Source: Haladaptatus halobius (GTDB lineage Archaea; Halobacteriota; Halobacteria; Halobacteriales; Haladaptataceae). Taken from it: a stretch of 64,000 nt of DNA. The notes beneath the pieces were generated by a model. It did no database searches and was not told where the DNA came from. It saw only the letters and a list, made by a program, of their open reading frames with translations. The stretch is taken from the NCBI RefSeq assembly GCF_020618475.1, contig NZ_CP085342.1, forward strand, positions 123,924 to 187,923, given 5' to 3'. The translations under genes and the position numbers were made by a program. Positions 33,620 through 43,281 of the stretch are shown here, piece by piece. Position 1 is the first letter of the stretch; every line of letters starts with the position of its first letter.

Positions 33620-35020
33620 ATGCACGCCAACACCCGACGAGTGTTGGTTGTCAGTTTTACCGCGGCCCTTCTCGTGCCACTGCTGATTACTCCGGCGCTC
33701 GCCGCCGCCCCTCACTCGTCACACCCGATGCTCCAGGTCACATCGCCTAACGGATCCACGTCCAATAATTCGACGACAACGACGCCAGCCAACGGCTCAC
33801 ATGCGCCGGGCAGTGGCTCGTCGGGTGGTGGTGGATTCGGCTTGATGCCAGATATTCCGGGTCCGAAAGAGACCGCGAAGATCTTTGCGAATTATCTGGC
33901 TGGCACGTGGCTGGTCGACCAATTTACCACGGCATTCAAAGACTTCATCAACGCCTTCACCGGCTTCATCGTCGGGACACCATACCCGACGAACGACGGC
34001 TATCTCGGTATCCTTGGCTACCCAGTGGAGAACCAGAATCCCAATTGGAACGATGTCTTCTGGAAGTTGTACGTTCCATACGTCGGGTCAACGTCGATGA
34101 TACTGCTGGTATTGAATCACTGGCTGTCAGGGATCAAGGTCACGATGCCCGGTATCGGACGGAATCTCGATGGTGGTGACTTGCTTGTCAAAACGACTGC
34201 TGGCGGGATGTTCATCGGCCTCTGGTGGCAACTCGGGACGGCGATCGCCCGGCTGAACAATGCCTTTGCGACTACGCTCGCACCGAGCGGTGCGGAGATG
34301 GTCACCACGCTGAATGGGTTGGCCAAAGTCGCCTCTGGAGGTGTCCTCACAATCCTCTTGACACAGGGGGCGAGCCTCTCTGAGGTCTTTGCCTTGGCAC
34401 TCATGTTCGGCACGCGCCACGCGTTGATTATCCTCTATCAAGTGTGCATGCCAATCCTGGTGATCATGGCGCTCACGGCACCGGCTGAGTGGATGCGTGG
34501 ATTCTTCGCGCGATTGGCGTGGCACTACCTCACGCTCCTGATCCTCGTCTTTCCGGCGGCCTTCCTCCTCCGACTCGGGTTGATTATCGACTTCGATTTC
34601 GGATTCGGTCCGCTTGGAGACGTACTCGTCGGAACGGGCTTCCTCGGTGGCGCGATCTTGTCGGTCGCGATCCTCGGCTGGACGTCGATCGCGACGCGGC
34701 GCTATGCAGGGAAAATGAGCAGGGCAGCGAACGAGAGTCGCCCCTCGAAGGAGGGAATGGAAAGATCCTACGAACGTGCCAAAGAGCGCAAAGAATCAGC
34801 GACCACGTGGATCCAGTCCCGTGAGCACCAGCTCCGAAACATCCGCCAACGCGCTAGTGAGCGCACGGAATCCGCTAAGCAGTGGGTCCAGAGTAAGCAA
34901 GACGGATTTCGAGCTGTTCGGACCGATGGCGGAAAGGAAGGCATGCGGAAGCGACGTGCGAACAGCCGAGATTGGGATTACACAGCAGAATCGAACAGAG
35001 CGAGTTCAGACGATGACTGA
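33620..35020 (+). CDS. VirB6/TrbL-like polytopic membrane protein
   Basis: 466-residue protein with a signal-like N-terminus (VLVVSFTAALLVPLLITPALAAA) and a Ser/Thr/Asn/Gly linker. There are about six to seven transmembrane helices between residues 150 and 365. The charged C-terminal tail of about 100 residues has a repeating pattern (RAKERKESATTWIQSREHQLRN, ASERTESAKQWVQSKQD), probably coiled coil. Polytopic topology directly upstream of VirB3/VirB4-like genes matches the inner-membrane channel protein VirB6/TrbL. It starts 10 bases after the previous stop, preceded by GGAGGA (33610-33615). The tail is unusually basic for a halophile. Confidence 0.72.
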   Translation: MHANTRRVLVVSFTAALLVPLLITPALAAAPHSSHPMLQVTSPNGSTSNNSTTTTPANGSHAPGSGSSGGGGFGLMPDIPGPKETAKIFANYLAGTWLVDQFTTAFKDFINAFTGFIVGTPYPTNDGYLGILGYPVENQNPNWNDVFWKLYVPYVGSTSMILLVLNHWLSGIKVTMPGIGRNLDGGDLLVKTTAGGMFIGLWWQLGTAIARLNNAFATTLAPSGAEMVTTLNGLAKVASGGVLTILLTQGASLSEVFALALMFGTRHALIILYQVCMPILVIMALTAPAEWMRGFFARLAWHYLTLLILVFPAAFLLRLGLIIDFDFGFGPLGDVLVGTGFLGGAILSVAILGWTSIATRRYAGKMSRAANESRPSKEGMERSYERAKERKESATTWIQSREHQLRNIRQRASERTESAKQWVQSKQDGFRAVRTDGGKEGMRKRRANSRDWDYTAESNRASSDDD

Positions 35021-35114
35021 GACTCTGAATTGTCGTGCACCCACGGAGGACGGGGCCTGTCCTCCCACTCGCAGTCAAGCAGTGTCGTTTGCTGACGGCA
35101 CTGTGCTGCGGTGA
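35013..35114 (+). CDS. 33-codon coupled ORF within secretion operon
   Basis: Begins at ATG 35013 overlapping the stop of the VirB6-like gene by 8 bases. It encodes 33 residues (MTETLNCRAPTEDGACPPTR...) and stops at 35112-35114, overlapping the GTG start of the next gene (GTGA). Two Cys are present. The back-to-back overlaps suggest it serves to carry ribosomes from one gene to the next, or encodes a micropeptide. No homology is recognised. Confidence 0.45.
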   Translation: MTETLNCRAPTEDGACPPTRSQAVSFADGTVLR

Positions 35115-35446
35115 TTCACCACACAGACAGCCCACTCATGTTAGATTCAACCGGAGCAGAAGTCCTCGATCAAATGGCCAGCGGACGGGATGTTTTCGGC
35201 CGTTGGGACATGAACGAACTCGTTCGTGCCATCTACCCGGCACTCGGGATACTGGTTCTGACGCCGTTTCTCCCGAAACGGCTCCAGATCGCGGGTATTC
35301 TCCTCACGCTCGCTGCGCTAGCGAGTGCAGGGATTGTGCTCGCTGTTGAACCAGAGTACCTCACAGTAGGCGAGTTCGTCGCTCAACGGACGAAATGGCT
35401 CACCCGGCAATCGGTGAAGCTCCATTCTCGTCACAAACGCCGCTAA
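35111..35446 (+). CDS. VirB3-like small membrane protein
   Basis: 111-residue protein with a soluble N-terminal part, then two adjacent membrane helices (AIYPALGILVLTPFLP and LQIAGILLTLAALASAGIVLAV). The C-terminus is basic (TKWLTRQSVKLHSRHKRR). Size, hairpin topology and location immediately before the VirB4 ATPase match VirB3/TrbD. GTG 35111 is supported by its overlap with the preceding 33-codon frame; ATG 35138 is an alternative start. Confidence 0.68.
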   Translation: MIHHTDSPLMLDSTGAEVLDQMASGRDVFGRWDMNELVRAIYPALGILVLTPFLPKRLQIAGILLTLAALASAGIVLAVEPEYLTVGEFVAQRTKWLTRQSVKLHSRHKRR

Positions 35447-35490
35447 CTCCACAGTATCGCCTGTAAACCAACACCCCGCCATTCAAGCCA

Positions 35491-38403
35491 ATGAGTCAGA
35501 ACGCCCAACCCGCAAATGAGCATCCGACTGCGCAGAAACTCTTCCGAACAATCCCTCTCGTCCGTCGATTCGTGACGAGTGAATCCGGCCAATCCACGCA
35601 AGACTGGATCCCCGTGAATCGACCACTTCCGGCACACAACGCCATTGAATTGGCAGACCGATCGGTCGTTGCCGCAATCCGCGTCGATCCAGCGAACATG
35701 AGTACGAAAACGGCGTCCCAGTGGGAGGATCGCATCAAGCAGCTGGATGAAGCCCTCTCAACAACCGTTGATTTCGAGATCGAGCAGTACAGCACGCTTC
35801 GCTCGCTCGATAAACAGAGCTATCGCGAGGATTATCACGAGATGGCGGCTGAACGGCCCGACGAAAAGGATCTCACGGGGATGAACCGCCTGCAACGTCG
35901 CCTGCTCGATGAACGAGTGGAGATCATCGACGATGACCACGAGAGTGTGCTCGTTCGCGAGCACTACATTCTCGTGAAGGTCATGCCGGTCGAACTCTCC
36001 GAATCGTGGGATGACGCGGCTGGACTCTTCGGGAGTGCGACCAACCTCCCGCTGATCGGCGACCAGATCAAGGCTCGTCGGATGAACAACTACGGCGATG
36101 ACCTCGAGAAGCTTCGCACTGACTTGACTGCTCGCCTGAACAAGCGGGTTGACAGCGTCGTTCAGGCACTCGGAAGCGTCGATGGGATCACTGGGACGCC
36201 CATTTCGCTTGTCGAGTTCTCGCGGTTGCTTCGCTCCTTTTACAGAGCAGATAACGCTGCGACAATTCCCGATGGGACGATTCGGGCATTGATCCATGAC
36301 TCTCCGGTTGTGGGTGCGGACGCCGATGTAGACGCAGATTACGAGGTCGATGTACAAGCGAAGGACAGCGACCCGCTCGCCGAGAACTATCGGTCATTTC
36401 TCGCTCCCGAGTCGGTGCGGTATGATGATCAGCGCTATCTCGTCCTGGACGAAGAGACCTACGTCCTTGGAATGTGGGTCGAGAACTGGCCGGAAAATCC
36501 TGATATCGGCATGTTTCGCGACGTGCTGAACACACCCGGCGTGCATATTACACTCTCAACGCACGCGCTTGGGGTCTCAAAATCCGACGCTCGGCAACAG
36601 TCCCAGAAGAACAAGATCAAACACAAAAGCGACTACGAGAAGAAAGAGCAGGAAGGGCACTGGGGAGCCGAATCGGCCTATCGCAAGTGGCAGGCCGCCT
36701 CGGACATCGAAGATGCGCTGACCGACTCAGGGTCGGGGCTGTTCATGACATCAACGTACGTGAGCCTTCGTGCCAGTTCTGAAGAGCAGCTGCTGGATGC
36801 GGCGAAGACGATGAAACAACGATTCAAAGAGCAACCCGCTCGGTGTGAAGTCGTTCCTGCCCACTTCCAGCAAGAAGAGATGGCTCACTCGGCCGCGCCA
36901 CTCGTCTATGATGCGATGAACAAGGCCACACCGATGCTTGGGCGTGCACTGGCAAAGCAGATGCCCTACACGTCGAACAACATCTACGAGCCGTCGGGAA
37001 TCGAGGTTGGTATCCATCATGATCGGGACGAACCCACGATTGTTGATCCGTACCTTCGGGGGATGGGCTACAATATGATGGTGTTCGGCAAAATCGGGAG
37101 CGGCAAGTCCACCACGTCGAAGAAAATCTTGACGCAACTCAAAGAGAGAAATCCCGAGATGAACGTCGTGCTCATCGACCCACTGGAAGGGCTTGCAGGC
37201 CCGTCGAAGCTCTTCGATGCCGAGCAGATCGTTGTGGGCGGAGAGACGGGCCTCAATCCATTAGAGATCAAAGAGACGCCCGAGGAGAAGTTATCGGTCG
37301 TCGGGCGAACCACGCCGTTCAGCGAAGCGATGGAACGCTTCATCAGTTTCGTGGAGACGTTCTACGACCTCGAAGGGCGAGAACTGGAAGCAGAGAAAAA
37401 GAACGTCTGGGAGAAAGCCGGACGGCGTGCCTACAACGAGAAGGGGATCACGAAGGACCCGAGCACGCACGGCAACGAATCGCCGACGCTTCGCGATGCG
37501 ATTCAGGAAATCGCTCATATCGCCGGAGTGGGCGACAACCCGGACATTCACCAGATGGGCGACCTCCTCGACGCTGATTTGAGCGAGACGGACGTCCCGA
37601 TGCGAACGCGCCAAGCTGCCGAGCGGGTTCTCTCAGAGGATATTGAAGCGTTCCGGACGCGCTATCGCCACTTTACGAAGGAAACCGGCTTCGACTTGAA
37701 CGCCGATGGCGGGAGTTTCTACCTTGACCTGCAACTCAAGGAGGGGAAAGGTGAGACAGGGCTGATGCTCGGGCTGCTCCTGACGTCAGTCTACGAGATG
37801 GCGAAGGAAAGCGACGACCCGACGATGATCCTGATTGACGAAGCGCAGTATCTCACCAAGCACGCGGACAACCTGACGTTCCTTGAGCAGGTCGTTCGCC
37901 ACTCCCGGCATTACAATCTCTCGCTGTTGTTCAGTACACAGTCGATCAGCGAGTTCTACGCGAAGGACGACGAGGGGACGAGTGCGCTCAAATCGCAGGC
38001 AGAAGTCATCTTTAACAACTCCTCGATGATGTGCTTCCACCACTTGGACGATATGACGCCCGAGTTCGGGAGTGAAATCGGGCTCAACACCGAGGAAGCG
38101 AATTTCGTCAACAGCGCCCTGCCGGGCGATAAGGACCGTGGCTATTCGGAAATGTTGCTCGCCGTGGACGAGGATGGAACACGGGAGTGCTACCCGCAGC
38201 GGGTTGAGATGAGTATGGATGTTAATCCGGTCGAGTTCTCGATCGTCGATTACGAACCGAGTGACCACGGCAACTGGCACGAGTACTTAGAGCGCCAACT
38301 TGGCGACCGTTTCGATGATAAGCAGCACTCCAGTGATGAGTTGGACAGTGAGACAGAGGCGCACCGTTCGGTAATGGCGGCTGACGGAGGTGAGCAGGAA
38401 TGA
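35491..38403 (+). CDS. virB4: VirB4-like type IV secretion ATPase
   Basis: 970-residue cytoplasmic ATPase that would energise pilus assembly and substrate transfer. The N-terminal VirB4 domain (1-450) is followed by the RecA-like motor. Walker A is GKIGSGKS (533-540), Walker B is MILIDEAQ (779-786), with the downstream LLFSTQSISEF (motif 3) and an arginine-containing C-terminal region. Haloarchaeal VirB4 homologs of this length occur on plasmids and integrative elements. It starts 44 bases after the VirB3-like gene and overlaps the next gene by 4 bases. Confidence 0.93.
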   Translation: MSQNAQPANEHPTAQKLFRTIPLVRRFVTSESGQSTQDWIPVNRPLPAHNAIELADRSVVAAIRVDPANMSTKTASQWEDRIKQLDEALSTTVDFEIEQYSTLRSLDKQSYREDYHEMAAERPDEKDLTGMNRLQRRLLDERVEIIDDDHESVLVREHYILVKVMPVELSESWDDAAGLFGSATNLPLIGDQIKARRMNNYGDDLEKLRTDLTARLNKRVDSVVQALGSVDGITGTPISLVEFSRLLRSFYRADNAATIPDGTIRALIHDSPVVGADADVDADYEVDVQAKDSDPLAENYRSFLAPESVRYDDQRYLVLDEETYVLGMWVENWPENPDIGMFRDVLNTPGVHITLSTHALGVSKSDARQQSQKNKIKHKSDYEKKEQEGHWGAESAYRKWQAASDIEDALTDSGSGLFMTSTYVSLRASSEEQLLDAAKTMKQRFKEQPARCEVVPAHFQQEEMAHSAAPLVYDAMNKATPMLGRALAKQMPYTSNNIYEPSGIEVGIHHDRDEPTIVDPYLRGMGYNMMVFGKIGSGKSTTSKKILTQLKERNPEMNVVLIDPLEGLAGPSKLFDAEQIVVGGETGLNPLEIKETPEEKLSVVGRTTPFSEAMERFISFVETFYDLEGRELEAEKKNVWEKAGRRAYNEKGITKDPSTHGNESPTLRDAIQEIAHIAGVGDNPDIHQMGDLLDADLSETDVPMRTRQAAERVLSEDIEAFRTRYRHFTKETGFDLNADGGSFYLDLQLKEGKGETGLMLGLLLTSVYEMAKESDDPTMILIDEAQYLTKHADNLTFLEQVVRHSRHYNLSLLFSTQSISEFYAKDDEGTSALKSQAEVIFNNSSMMCFHHLDDMTPEFGSEIGLNTEEANFVNSALPGDKDRGYSEMLLAVDEDGTRECYPQRVEMSMDVNPVEFSIVDYEPSDHGNWHEYLERQLGDRFDDKQHSSDELDSETEAHRSVMAADGGEQE

Positions 38404-38660
38404 GCCTCCTGTTCCAGGCTGTCGAGATCGTAGTGACCGCGTTTCAGACACTCGCGAGTATCCCACTCATCCAGCAGTTCTCAACGTTCCTCGCTGAGCG
38501 GATGTTCGCGGTCTTCTTCACGAACAGTCTCGTGCCGGCGTTCCTGGGCTACTCGGCATCGGAACTCAACGCATTGCTCGGTGACATCGTTGCGTCGTAT
38601 ATGGCGATCATCGGTGTGCTGATCGGAGCCTCGAAACTCATTCCGGGGGCGGGCCGATGA
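38400..38660 (+). CDS. Small membrane protein of secretion operon
   Basis: 86-residue protein coupled to virB4 by an ATGA overlap and to the following gene in the same way. It has an amphipathic N-terminus (LLFQAVEIVVTAFQTLASIPLIQQF) and one clear membrane helix near the C-terminus (IVASYMAIIGVLIGASKLI). No family is recognised; it is probably a structural or anchoring part of the channel. Confidence 0.68.
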   Translation: MSLLFQAVEIVVTAFQTLASIPLIQQFSTFLAERMFAVFFTNSLVPAFLGYSASELNALLGDIVASYMAIIGVLIGASKLIPGAGR

Positions 38661-39721
38661 GCCGCTTTAGTCGGTCAGCCGAGTACCGTGCTGCACAACT
38701 CGGTGCAGCGTCCAACAACCAAGCCAGTGATGAGCTCATTCGTGTTCGGCCGTTCAAAGACGACGGCGGGATAGACACCGCGATCGAGTGGTTCGAATCA
38801 GTCCATCCCTCTCACTCTGACCTGAGTGGCAAACGAAGCGTGCCCCGTGCAGCAGAGATCATCTACGATGGCGAACAGATCAGCTTCCGGTATCTCCCGT
38901 GTAGCGACGATTTTCACTGGTTCCTGACTCGACTCCGGCACAAGTATCCTGATTCGGACGTTCGGCGGGAAGAAGCCGACCTCATACACATCGATGAGGG
39001 GGATTACGTCGCCGGTGGTGAATGGACGCTCCGTAAGCACCGATGGTGGCCGATTCGCCGCCGTGACCTCGAAGGCTTCCGCGAAGACGACCCATACGAG
39101 ACCGTTCTCGGCGATATCGTGGATGATGCGGTGAAAGCAGGCGGTGCAACTGGTCGAGAGCCGATTCGGAGCGTCATCCAAGTCATGTTTCGACCAACAA
39201 CACGAAATTGGCAAACGGGGAACCTTCTCACGACGAACCTCACCGAACTTTACTATCATTTGAACGGCGTCTACACGATTCACGACCTCGCCGAAACCAA
39301 GCGCGAAAAAGAGACGGCCGATGCAACGGAGATCGGGAACGTCCTCGATCGACGCGCGAAAGAGAAGGCGTTTGATGTGATGATTCGCCATCTCTCGGTC
39401 GGTGACGACAAGGAAGCAGTCAAGCACCATGCCGAGGCGGTCGGTGCCTCCTTCGCGAGCTACTACAACTCAAAGACCGAGCAGGCGTTCATCGTCGAGC
39501 CGAGTAGTTCGCCGAACGCATTGGCGGAGACGATGGCCCGCCGTGAGTGGTCGGGTGAGAAGATGCTGCTCACGTCGCTAGAGATCGCTCCAATCGTCCA
39601 CCTACCACCAGCGGATATCTCGATCGCCCAGCTCGACCGCCGCCAGACCAAACGCGGTGAAGAGGTACCAGTCGGGTCCCACGAGCACAGCGGGTACATC
39701 ACGGGGGAGAAAGATGCTTAA
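38657..39721 (+). CDS. Secretion-operon protein preceding the coupling ATPase
   Basis: 354-residue soluble protein without a nucleotide-binding motif. Recognisable segments are RVRPFKDDGGIDTAIEWFESVHP (31-53), FRYLPCSDDFHWFLTRLRHKYPDSDVR and MFRPTTRNWQTGN. This layout resembles the N-terminal region that precedes the motor in some haloarchaeal TraG/VirD4-type ATPases (DUF8128-like). Here it would be a separate gene, overlapping the motor gene by 8 bases. It probably forms a complex with the downstream ATPase. Confidence 0.7.
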   Translation: MSRFSRSAEYRAAQLGAASNNQASDELIRVRPFKDDGGIDTAIEWFESVHPSHSDLSGKRSVPRAAEIIYDGEQISFRYLPCSDDFHWFLTRLRHKYPDSDVRREEADLIHIDEGDYVAGGEWTLRKHRWWPIRRRDLEGFREDDPYETVLGDIVDDAVKAGGATGREPIRSVIQVMFRPTTRNWQTGNLLTTNLTELYYHLNGVYTIHDLAETKREKETADATEIGNVLDRRAKEKAFDVMIRHLSVGDDKEAVKHHAEAVGASFASYYNSKTEQAFIVEPSSSPNALAETMARREWSGEKMLLTSLEIAPIVHLPPADISIAQLDRRQTKRGEEVPVGSHEHSGYITGEKDA

Positions 39722-42458
39722 CCGGCTCTTCGGTCGTGGAGAAGACGATTCTACGGATAAATCAGCGGAGGGTAAAGTCGAAGAGAGCGCTTCCGTTCCG
39801 ACGACGATCACGAACGAACCGTACGGGTTCACGAAAACAGGCGCGGAGTATGCGGCGGATGGCATGACCGAAACGATCACTGAAACCGAAGAGCAGGGGC
39901 CAGTGGCAGGCCCAGATATCCGCGAATTGCTCGAACGTGCCCGTGATCATCCAGACATGCCACTATGGCTTGGGTACAACGACAGCGCCCAGCAAGGCTT
40001 CGATCCAGCCCCTGTCGAGTTCAATCAGCTCTTTCAGCATCTCTGGGTTGTTGGGACTACTGGTGCCGGGAAGACAACTGAGATGCTGAATTGGATGGTG
40101 CAACTCGCCTGGGCAGGCTACGGGTTCATCTACTTCGACCCCAAGGCCGAGGACAGCAAAGAACTCCTCCAGAAACTTCCCGAGTATCGGCATGACGACA
40201 TAATCTGGATCGAGCCGGGTGACGACGACCACGATCGGAGTATCGGGATCAACTTCCTCGAAGTGCCGGACTGTGAGAGCGAGATGGAGCTTGAACAGCA
40301 CATCACCGACCGTATTCAGGTGCTCAAGGCCGTTCTCTCAGGTGACGACTACTGGGGACCGCGGATGAACGCCATCGTGGAGTCGATGGCACGGGCGATG
40401 ATGCAGGCGAATCACGAAATCGAGGACCCAGACGAGCAGTACTGTGTGCTCGATATGTACTTCGTCCTCCTGAACGCCCAGCGGCGCGAGGACTTCGCCG
40501 AGGAAATCGATGATCCGTGGGTCGGCGAGTTCGTCTCCGAAATCGCCGAAATGGATGACGACGCTGTGCGACCCGTGATTACGCGGCTGAAACCGTGGGT
40601 CGAGAGTCCCGTCACCCGCCGGATCGCAGGCTGTCGTGCGAGTACGATCGACTTTCGGGACATCCTTGATGACGAGAAGATCGTGATCGTTCGGACGGCC
40701 GTCTCTGACGATGATATCAAGCAACTCGTGACGCTGGGCACGCTGCGACCGCTGTGGAACGCGATTCAAAACCGCTCGATCGAAGGAGCCGAGAAGACGC
40801 CCTACTTCGCCATCCTTGACGAAGCCGATCGCGTCCTCCACAAAAATCTTGACGTCGATGACATGCTGGCACGCGCCCGCTCAATGCGCCTCTCAGTGAC
40901 GTTGGCGTGTCAGTACCCGACGCAGCTCAAAGAGTCAGGCGTGCTCAAACCAGTCAAGAACAACTGTAACACGGGTGTGTTCTTCCGCGTGCTGGACGAC
41001 GAAGACGCTCGGCCGCTCACACGGCGTTTGAGTGACTGTGATATCGAGGACTTCACCGAACTCGAAAACCATCGAATATGGTCCCGTATTCCGCTTGACG
41101 GTGGCACACGCTTCTCTGGAGCGCTCAAGCTCAAGACCTTCGCACCGTATCCAAATATTCGGGACGAAGACGAAGCGGAGGAGATTATCACTGAAAGTCT
41201 GGAGCGGTTTGCTGCCCCGCCGCTCACGGACGACGAGATGATGCGCCAACTCAAGTTTGGCGGGATGAACGAAGCCGTTACGCCGGGGAAAGCCAGCGCG
41301 AAAACACTCGACACGGCGAATGATGAGCAGGCGCGTGACGCGGCACTGAAAGCCATCTACGACGAGAGCATCCGACAAGGGCGGCCGGGTGACTTCATTC
41401 CAATTGAGGCGTGTCTCGATCGACTAAACGACTATCTTCCCGCGAGGGGCGGGGTTGAGACCGCCGAACGAGCATGGCGGCATGTCCTCAAAGATATTCC
41501 CGAAGCTTACCTCAAACATCGCGAAGAAAACGGGCAAAACCAGGTCAAGGTTCTCTCTCGAAGCTTCATGAACATCGGCGATACGGAGAACGACGGTGGC
41601 GTAGATCACTGGGCACCGATGGCCGACGCCTACGTGCCACTGACACAACTCGGCTTCACTGTTGATATCCTTGCACAGGATACTGGCGATATGCCAGACG
41701 CGCTCGCCAGCGTTGATGACGCATTAGCTATCCCAGACGACGCGGATAACGAAGATATCGCCGACGCTGTTATGCGCTACCGAAAGCACCATCCCGTGAT
41801 GAATCGGTTGGCTGGTGCTCGTGAGGTCTACATCGAAAGTGAACACACGACCGGTGATAGCCAACCCTCACAGACTGTCCGCAATGTGATGCAGGCAGTC
41901 ACCGAAGGGAAGCGATGCCTGCTCGTCTCGCGGGAACAGACGGCCAGACGTGTCCATACGACGCTTCTCAAGGAGCCGAAGGGCTGTCACAAAGACCATC
42001 CTGTCGATGGAGAACAGCGCTTCTACACGCTCACCAGCGACGTGACGATCGACGGCGACCCAATAACTCGCCCCGGAAGCAGCGATAACGTTTGGGTATA
42101 CGAAGAGAGCAGCGGGGAGTACCTCCTTCGCGACGACGACGGAACGGAGCACGCCCGCTTTGAGAGCGCCGACGCCATCTTTGAGGACGCGACCGCCTAC
42201 CCGAAGGGTGGTGATCGGTCAGTGAAAGCTCCGATCGTCCCCGAATACGACACGGACATGCTGGATATCATCGTCGTCAAAGAGGAGGCGAAAACACCAG
42301 CAGACTTGTTCCTCTATCGTCCTAATGGCGACCATATCCCGCTGGATATGGCCGCCGATGTAGAACCAGTAAGCCCCACTGAAGAGTCCGATCCCGACAC
42401 CGAGGACGGAGGCGGTGCATCAGATGTGTTCGACCGACTGAACTCACTTGACACCTGA
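39714..42458 (+). CDS. VirD4/TraG-like coupling ATPase
   Basis: 914-residue ATPase from ATG 39714, which overlaps the previous stop. Walker A is GTTGAGKT (114-121), Walker B is FAILDEAD (365-372), and the conserved LACQYPTQL follows. The last 380 residues are an acidic C-terminal extension of unknown fold (for example AERAWRHVLKDIPEAYLKH and LLVSREQTARRVHTTLLKE). Coupling proteins hexamerise at the membrane and recruit the DNA-relaxase complex. The absence of obvious N-terminal membrane helices fits an archaeal type that relies on the preceding gene product. No relaxase gene is visible nearby. Confidence 0.88.
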   Translation: MLNRLFGRGEDDSTDKSAEGKVEESASVPTTITNEPYGFTKTGAEYAADGMTETITETEEQGPVAGPDIRELLERARDHPDMPLWLGYNDSAQQGFDPAPVEFNQLFQHLWVVGTTGAGKTTEMLNWMVQLAWAGYGFIYFDPKAEDSKELLQKLPEYRHDDIIWIEPGDDDHDRSIGINFLEVPDCESEMELEQHITDRIQVLKAVLSGDDYWGPRMNAIVESMARAMMQANHEIEDPDEQYCVLDMYFVLLNAQRREDFAEEIDDPWVGEFVSEIAEMDDDAVRPVITRLKPWVESPVTRRIAGCRASTIDFRDILDDEKIVIVRTAVSDDDIKQLVTLGTLRPLWNAIQNRSIEGAEKTPYFAILDEADRVLHKNLDVDDMLARARSMRLSVTLACQYPTQLKESGVLKPVKNNCNTGVFFRVLDDEDARPLTRRLSDCDIEDFTELENHRIWSRIPLDGGTRFSGALKLKTFAPYPNIRDEDEAEEIITESLERFAAPPLTDDEMMRQLKFGGMNEAVTPGKASAKTLDTANDEQARDAALKAIYDESIRQGRPGDFIPIEACLDRLNDYLPARGGVETAERAWRHVLKDIPEAYLKHREENGQNQVKVLSRSFMNIGDTENDGGVDHWAPMADAYVPLTQLGFTVDILAQDTGDMPDALASVDDALAIPDDADNEDIADAVMRYRKHHPVMNRLAGAREVYIESEHTTGDSQPSQTVRNVMQAVTEGKRCLLVSREQTARRVHTTLLKEPKGCHKDHPVDGEQRFYTLTSDVTIDGDPITRPGSSDNVWVYEESSGEYLLRDDDGTEHARFESADAIFEDATAYPKGGDRSVKAPIVPEYDTDMLDIIVVKEEAKTPADLFLYRPNGDHIPLDMAADVEPVSPTEESDPDTEDGGGASDVFDRLNSLDT

Positions 42459-42464
42459 TTCAGT

Positions 42465-42785
42465 TCACTTGTTCTGCCGAAGATATTCAAGGATCACATC
42501 GCCGTGGCACGCTTTTGGCGTGCACCAGCATCCCAGCGTCTCGCCGAGTAACTCCTCTTTTGCCTGGTCTCGTAGTTCTGCCTGCTCGTTAGCATACCAC
42601 CACTCCCGATAGGCTTCGACACACCCCTCCCGCGTGTATTGTCCCCCATCCTTCTCCATACGGAACGGGTTTCCGTACTTCGTGGAGCGGTCAATCATCG
42701 TCACGCCGTTGCGACCATGGTTTCGGACGTTGACGAGGGTCGTCTTAGGGCTCCCTGTAAGGGTGGTTTGCGTCGAGTTATTCAT
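42465..42785 (-). CDS. DUF4326 domain protein
   Basis: 106-residue DUF4326 protein. The signature YGNPF (residues 37-41) is followed by REGCVEAYREWWYANEQAEL and the metal- or substrate-like LGCWCTPKACHGDVILEYL (Cys-x-Cys...Cys-His). The family is small, widespread in phages and plasmids, and uncharacterised; a nucleotide-related activity has been suggested from its fold. The ATG overlaps the end of the winged-helix gene (42778-42785), so the two are coupled. It is convergent with the coupling ATPase, 6 bases apart. Confidence 0.85.
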   Translation of the reverse strand: MNNSTQTTLTGSPKTTLVNVRNHGRNGVTMIDRSTKYGNPFRMEKDGGQYTREGCVEAYREWWYANEQAELRDQAKEELLGETLGCWCTPKACHGDVILEYLRQNK

Positions 42786-43281
42786 CGTTCTCTCTCCGAC
42801 TTCGAATCAATGCCTCGATCGTGTCGGCGACCGGGATACCCTCATCTTCCAGGGCAGCAGTGAGCGCCCGGAGTTCCTCTTTCAGGTGCTGGTTCTGCTG
42901 CTCCAATTCATCGACACGACGTGCTAAGTCGTCTACTGAAGCTGTTTGGCCGCCCTCGCTATTGAGATACTCCTCCACGAACGTCTCTCCGTCGTCGGTA
43001 AACGCCCACACTCTCGCCCGAGAGCCACGGCCGGCATACTCCCGCCCGCTTTCCTCGATCAACCCCCACCGCTCCAGGAGCTCCAGATGGTGTCCGATGC
43101 TCCCCGTTGGAACGCCAGCACGCTCCCGAAGTCGAGAGGTATTAAGCGTTGAACCATCAGATTGTTGAAGTACCCTGAGCAGGGCGCGACGACGGTCGCC
43201 TAAATTCTCAGCCATCTCCTCAAACGTCAGTGCATCATCGTCACTTGTCTCAGGTTCTGGAGAGGTGCTCATAGTAGCCAT
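42778..43281 (-). CDS. Winged-helix regulator with C-terminal coiled coil
   Basis: 167-residue regulator. Residues 20-100 are an ArsR/MarR-like winged helix (LGDRRRALLRVLQQSDGSTLN, then GVPTGSIGHHLELLERWGLIEESG and the wing RARVWAFTDDGETFVEEYL). Residues 112-150 form a coiled coil (VDDLARRVDELEQQNQHLKEELRAL) likely used for dimerisation. It is transcribed away from the phased-repeat region that begins 180 bases upstream, so it is a candidate for the protein that binds those repeats. Start at ATG 43281, or ATG 43272. Confidence 0.82.
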   Translation of the reverse strand: MATMSTSPEPETSDDDALTFEEMAENLGDRRRALLRVLQQSDGSTLNTSRLRERAGVPTGSIGHHLELLERWGLIEESGREYAGRGSRARVWAFTDDGETFVEEYLNSEGGQTASVDDLARRVDELEQQNQHLKEELRALTAALEDEGIPVADTIEALIRSRRENDE

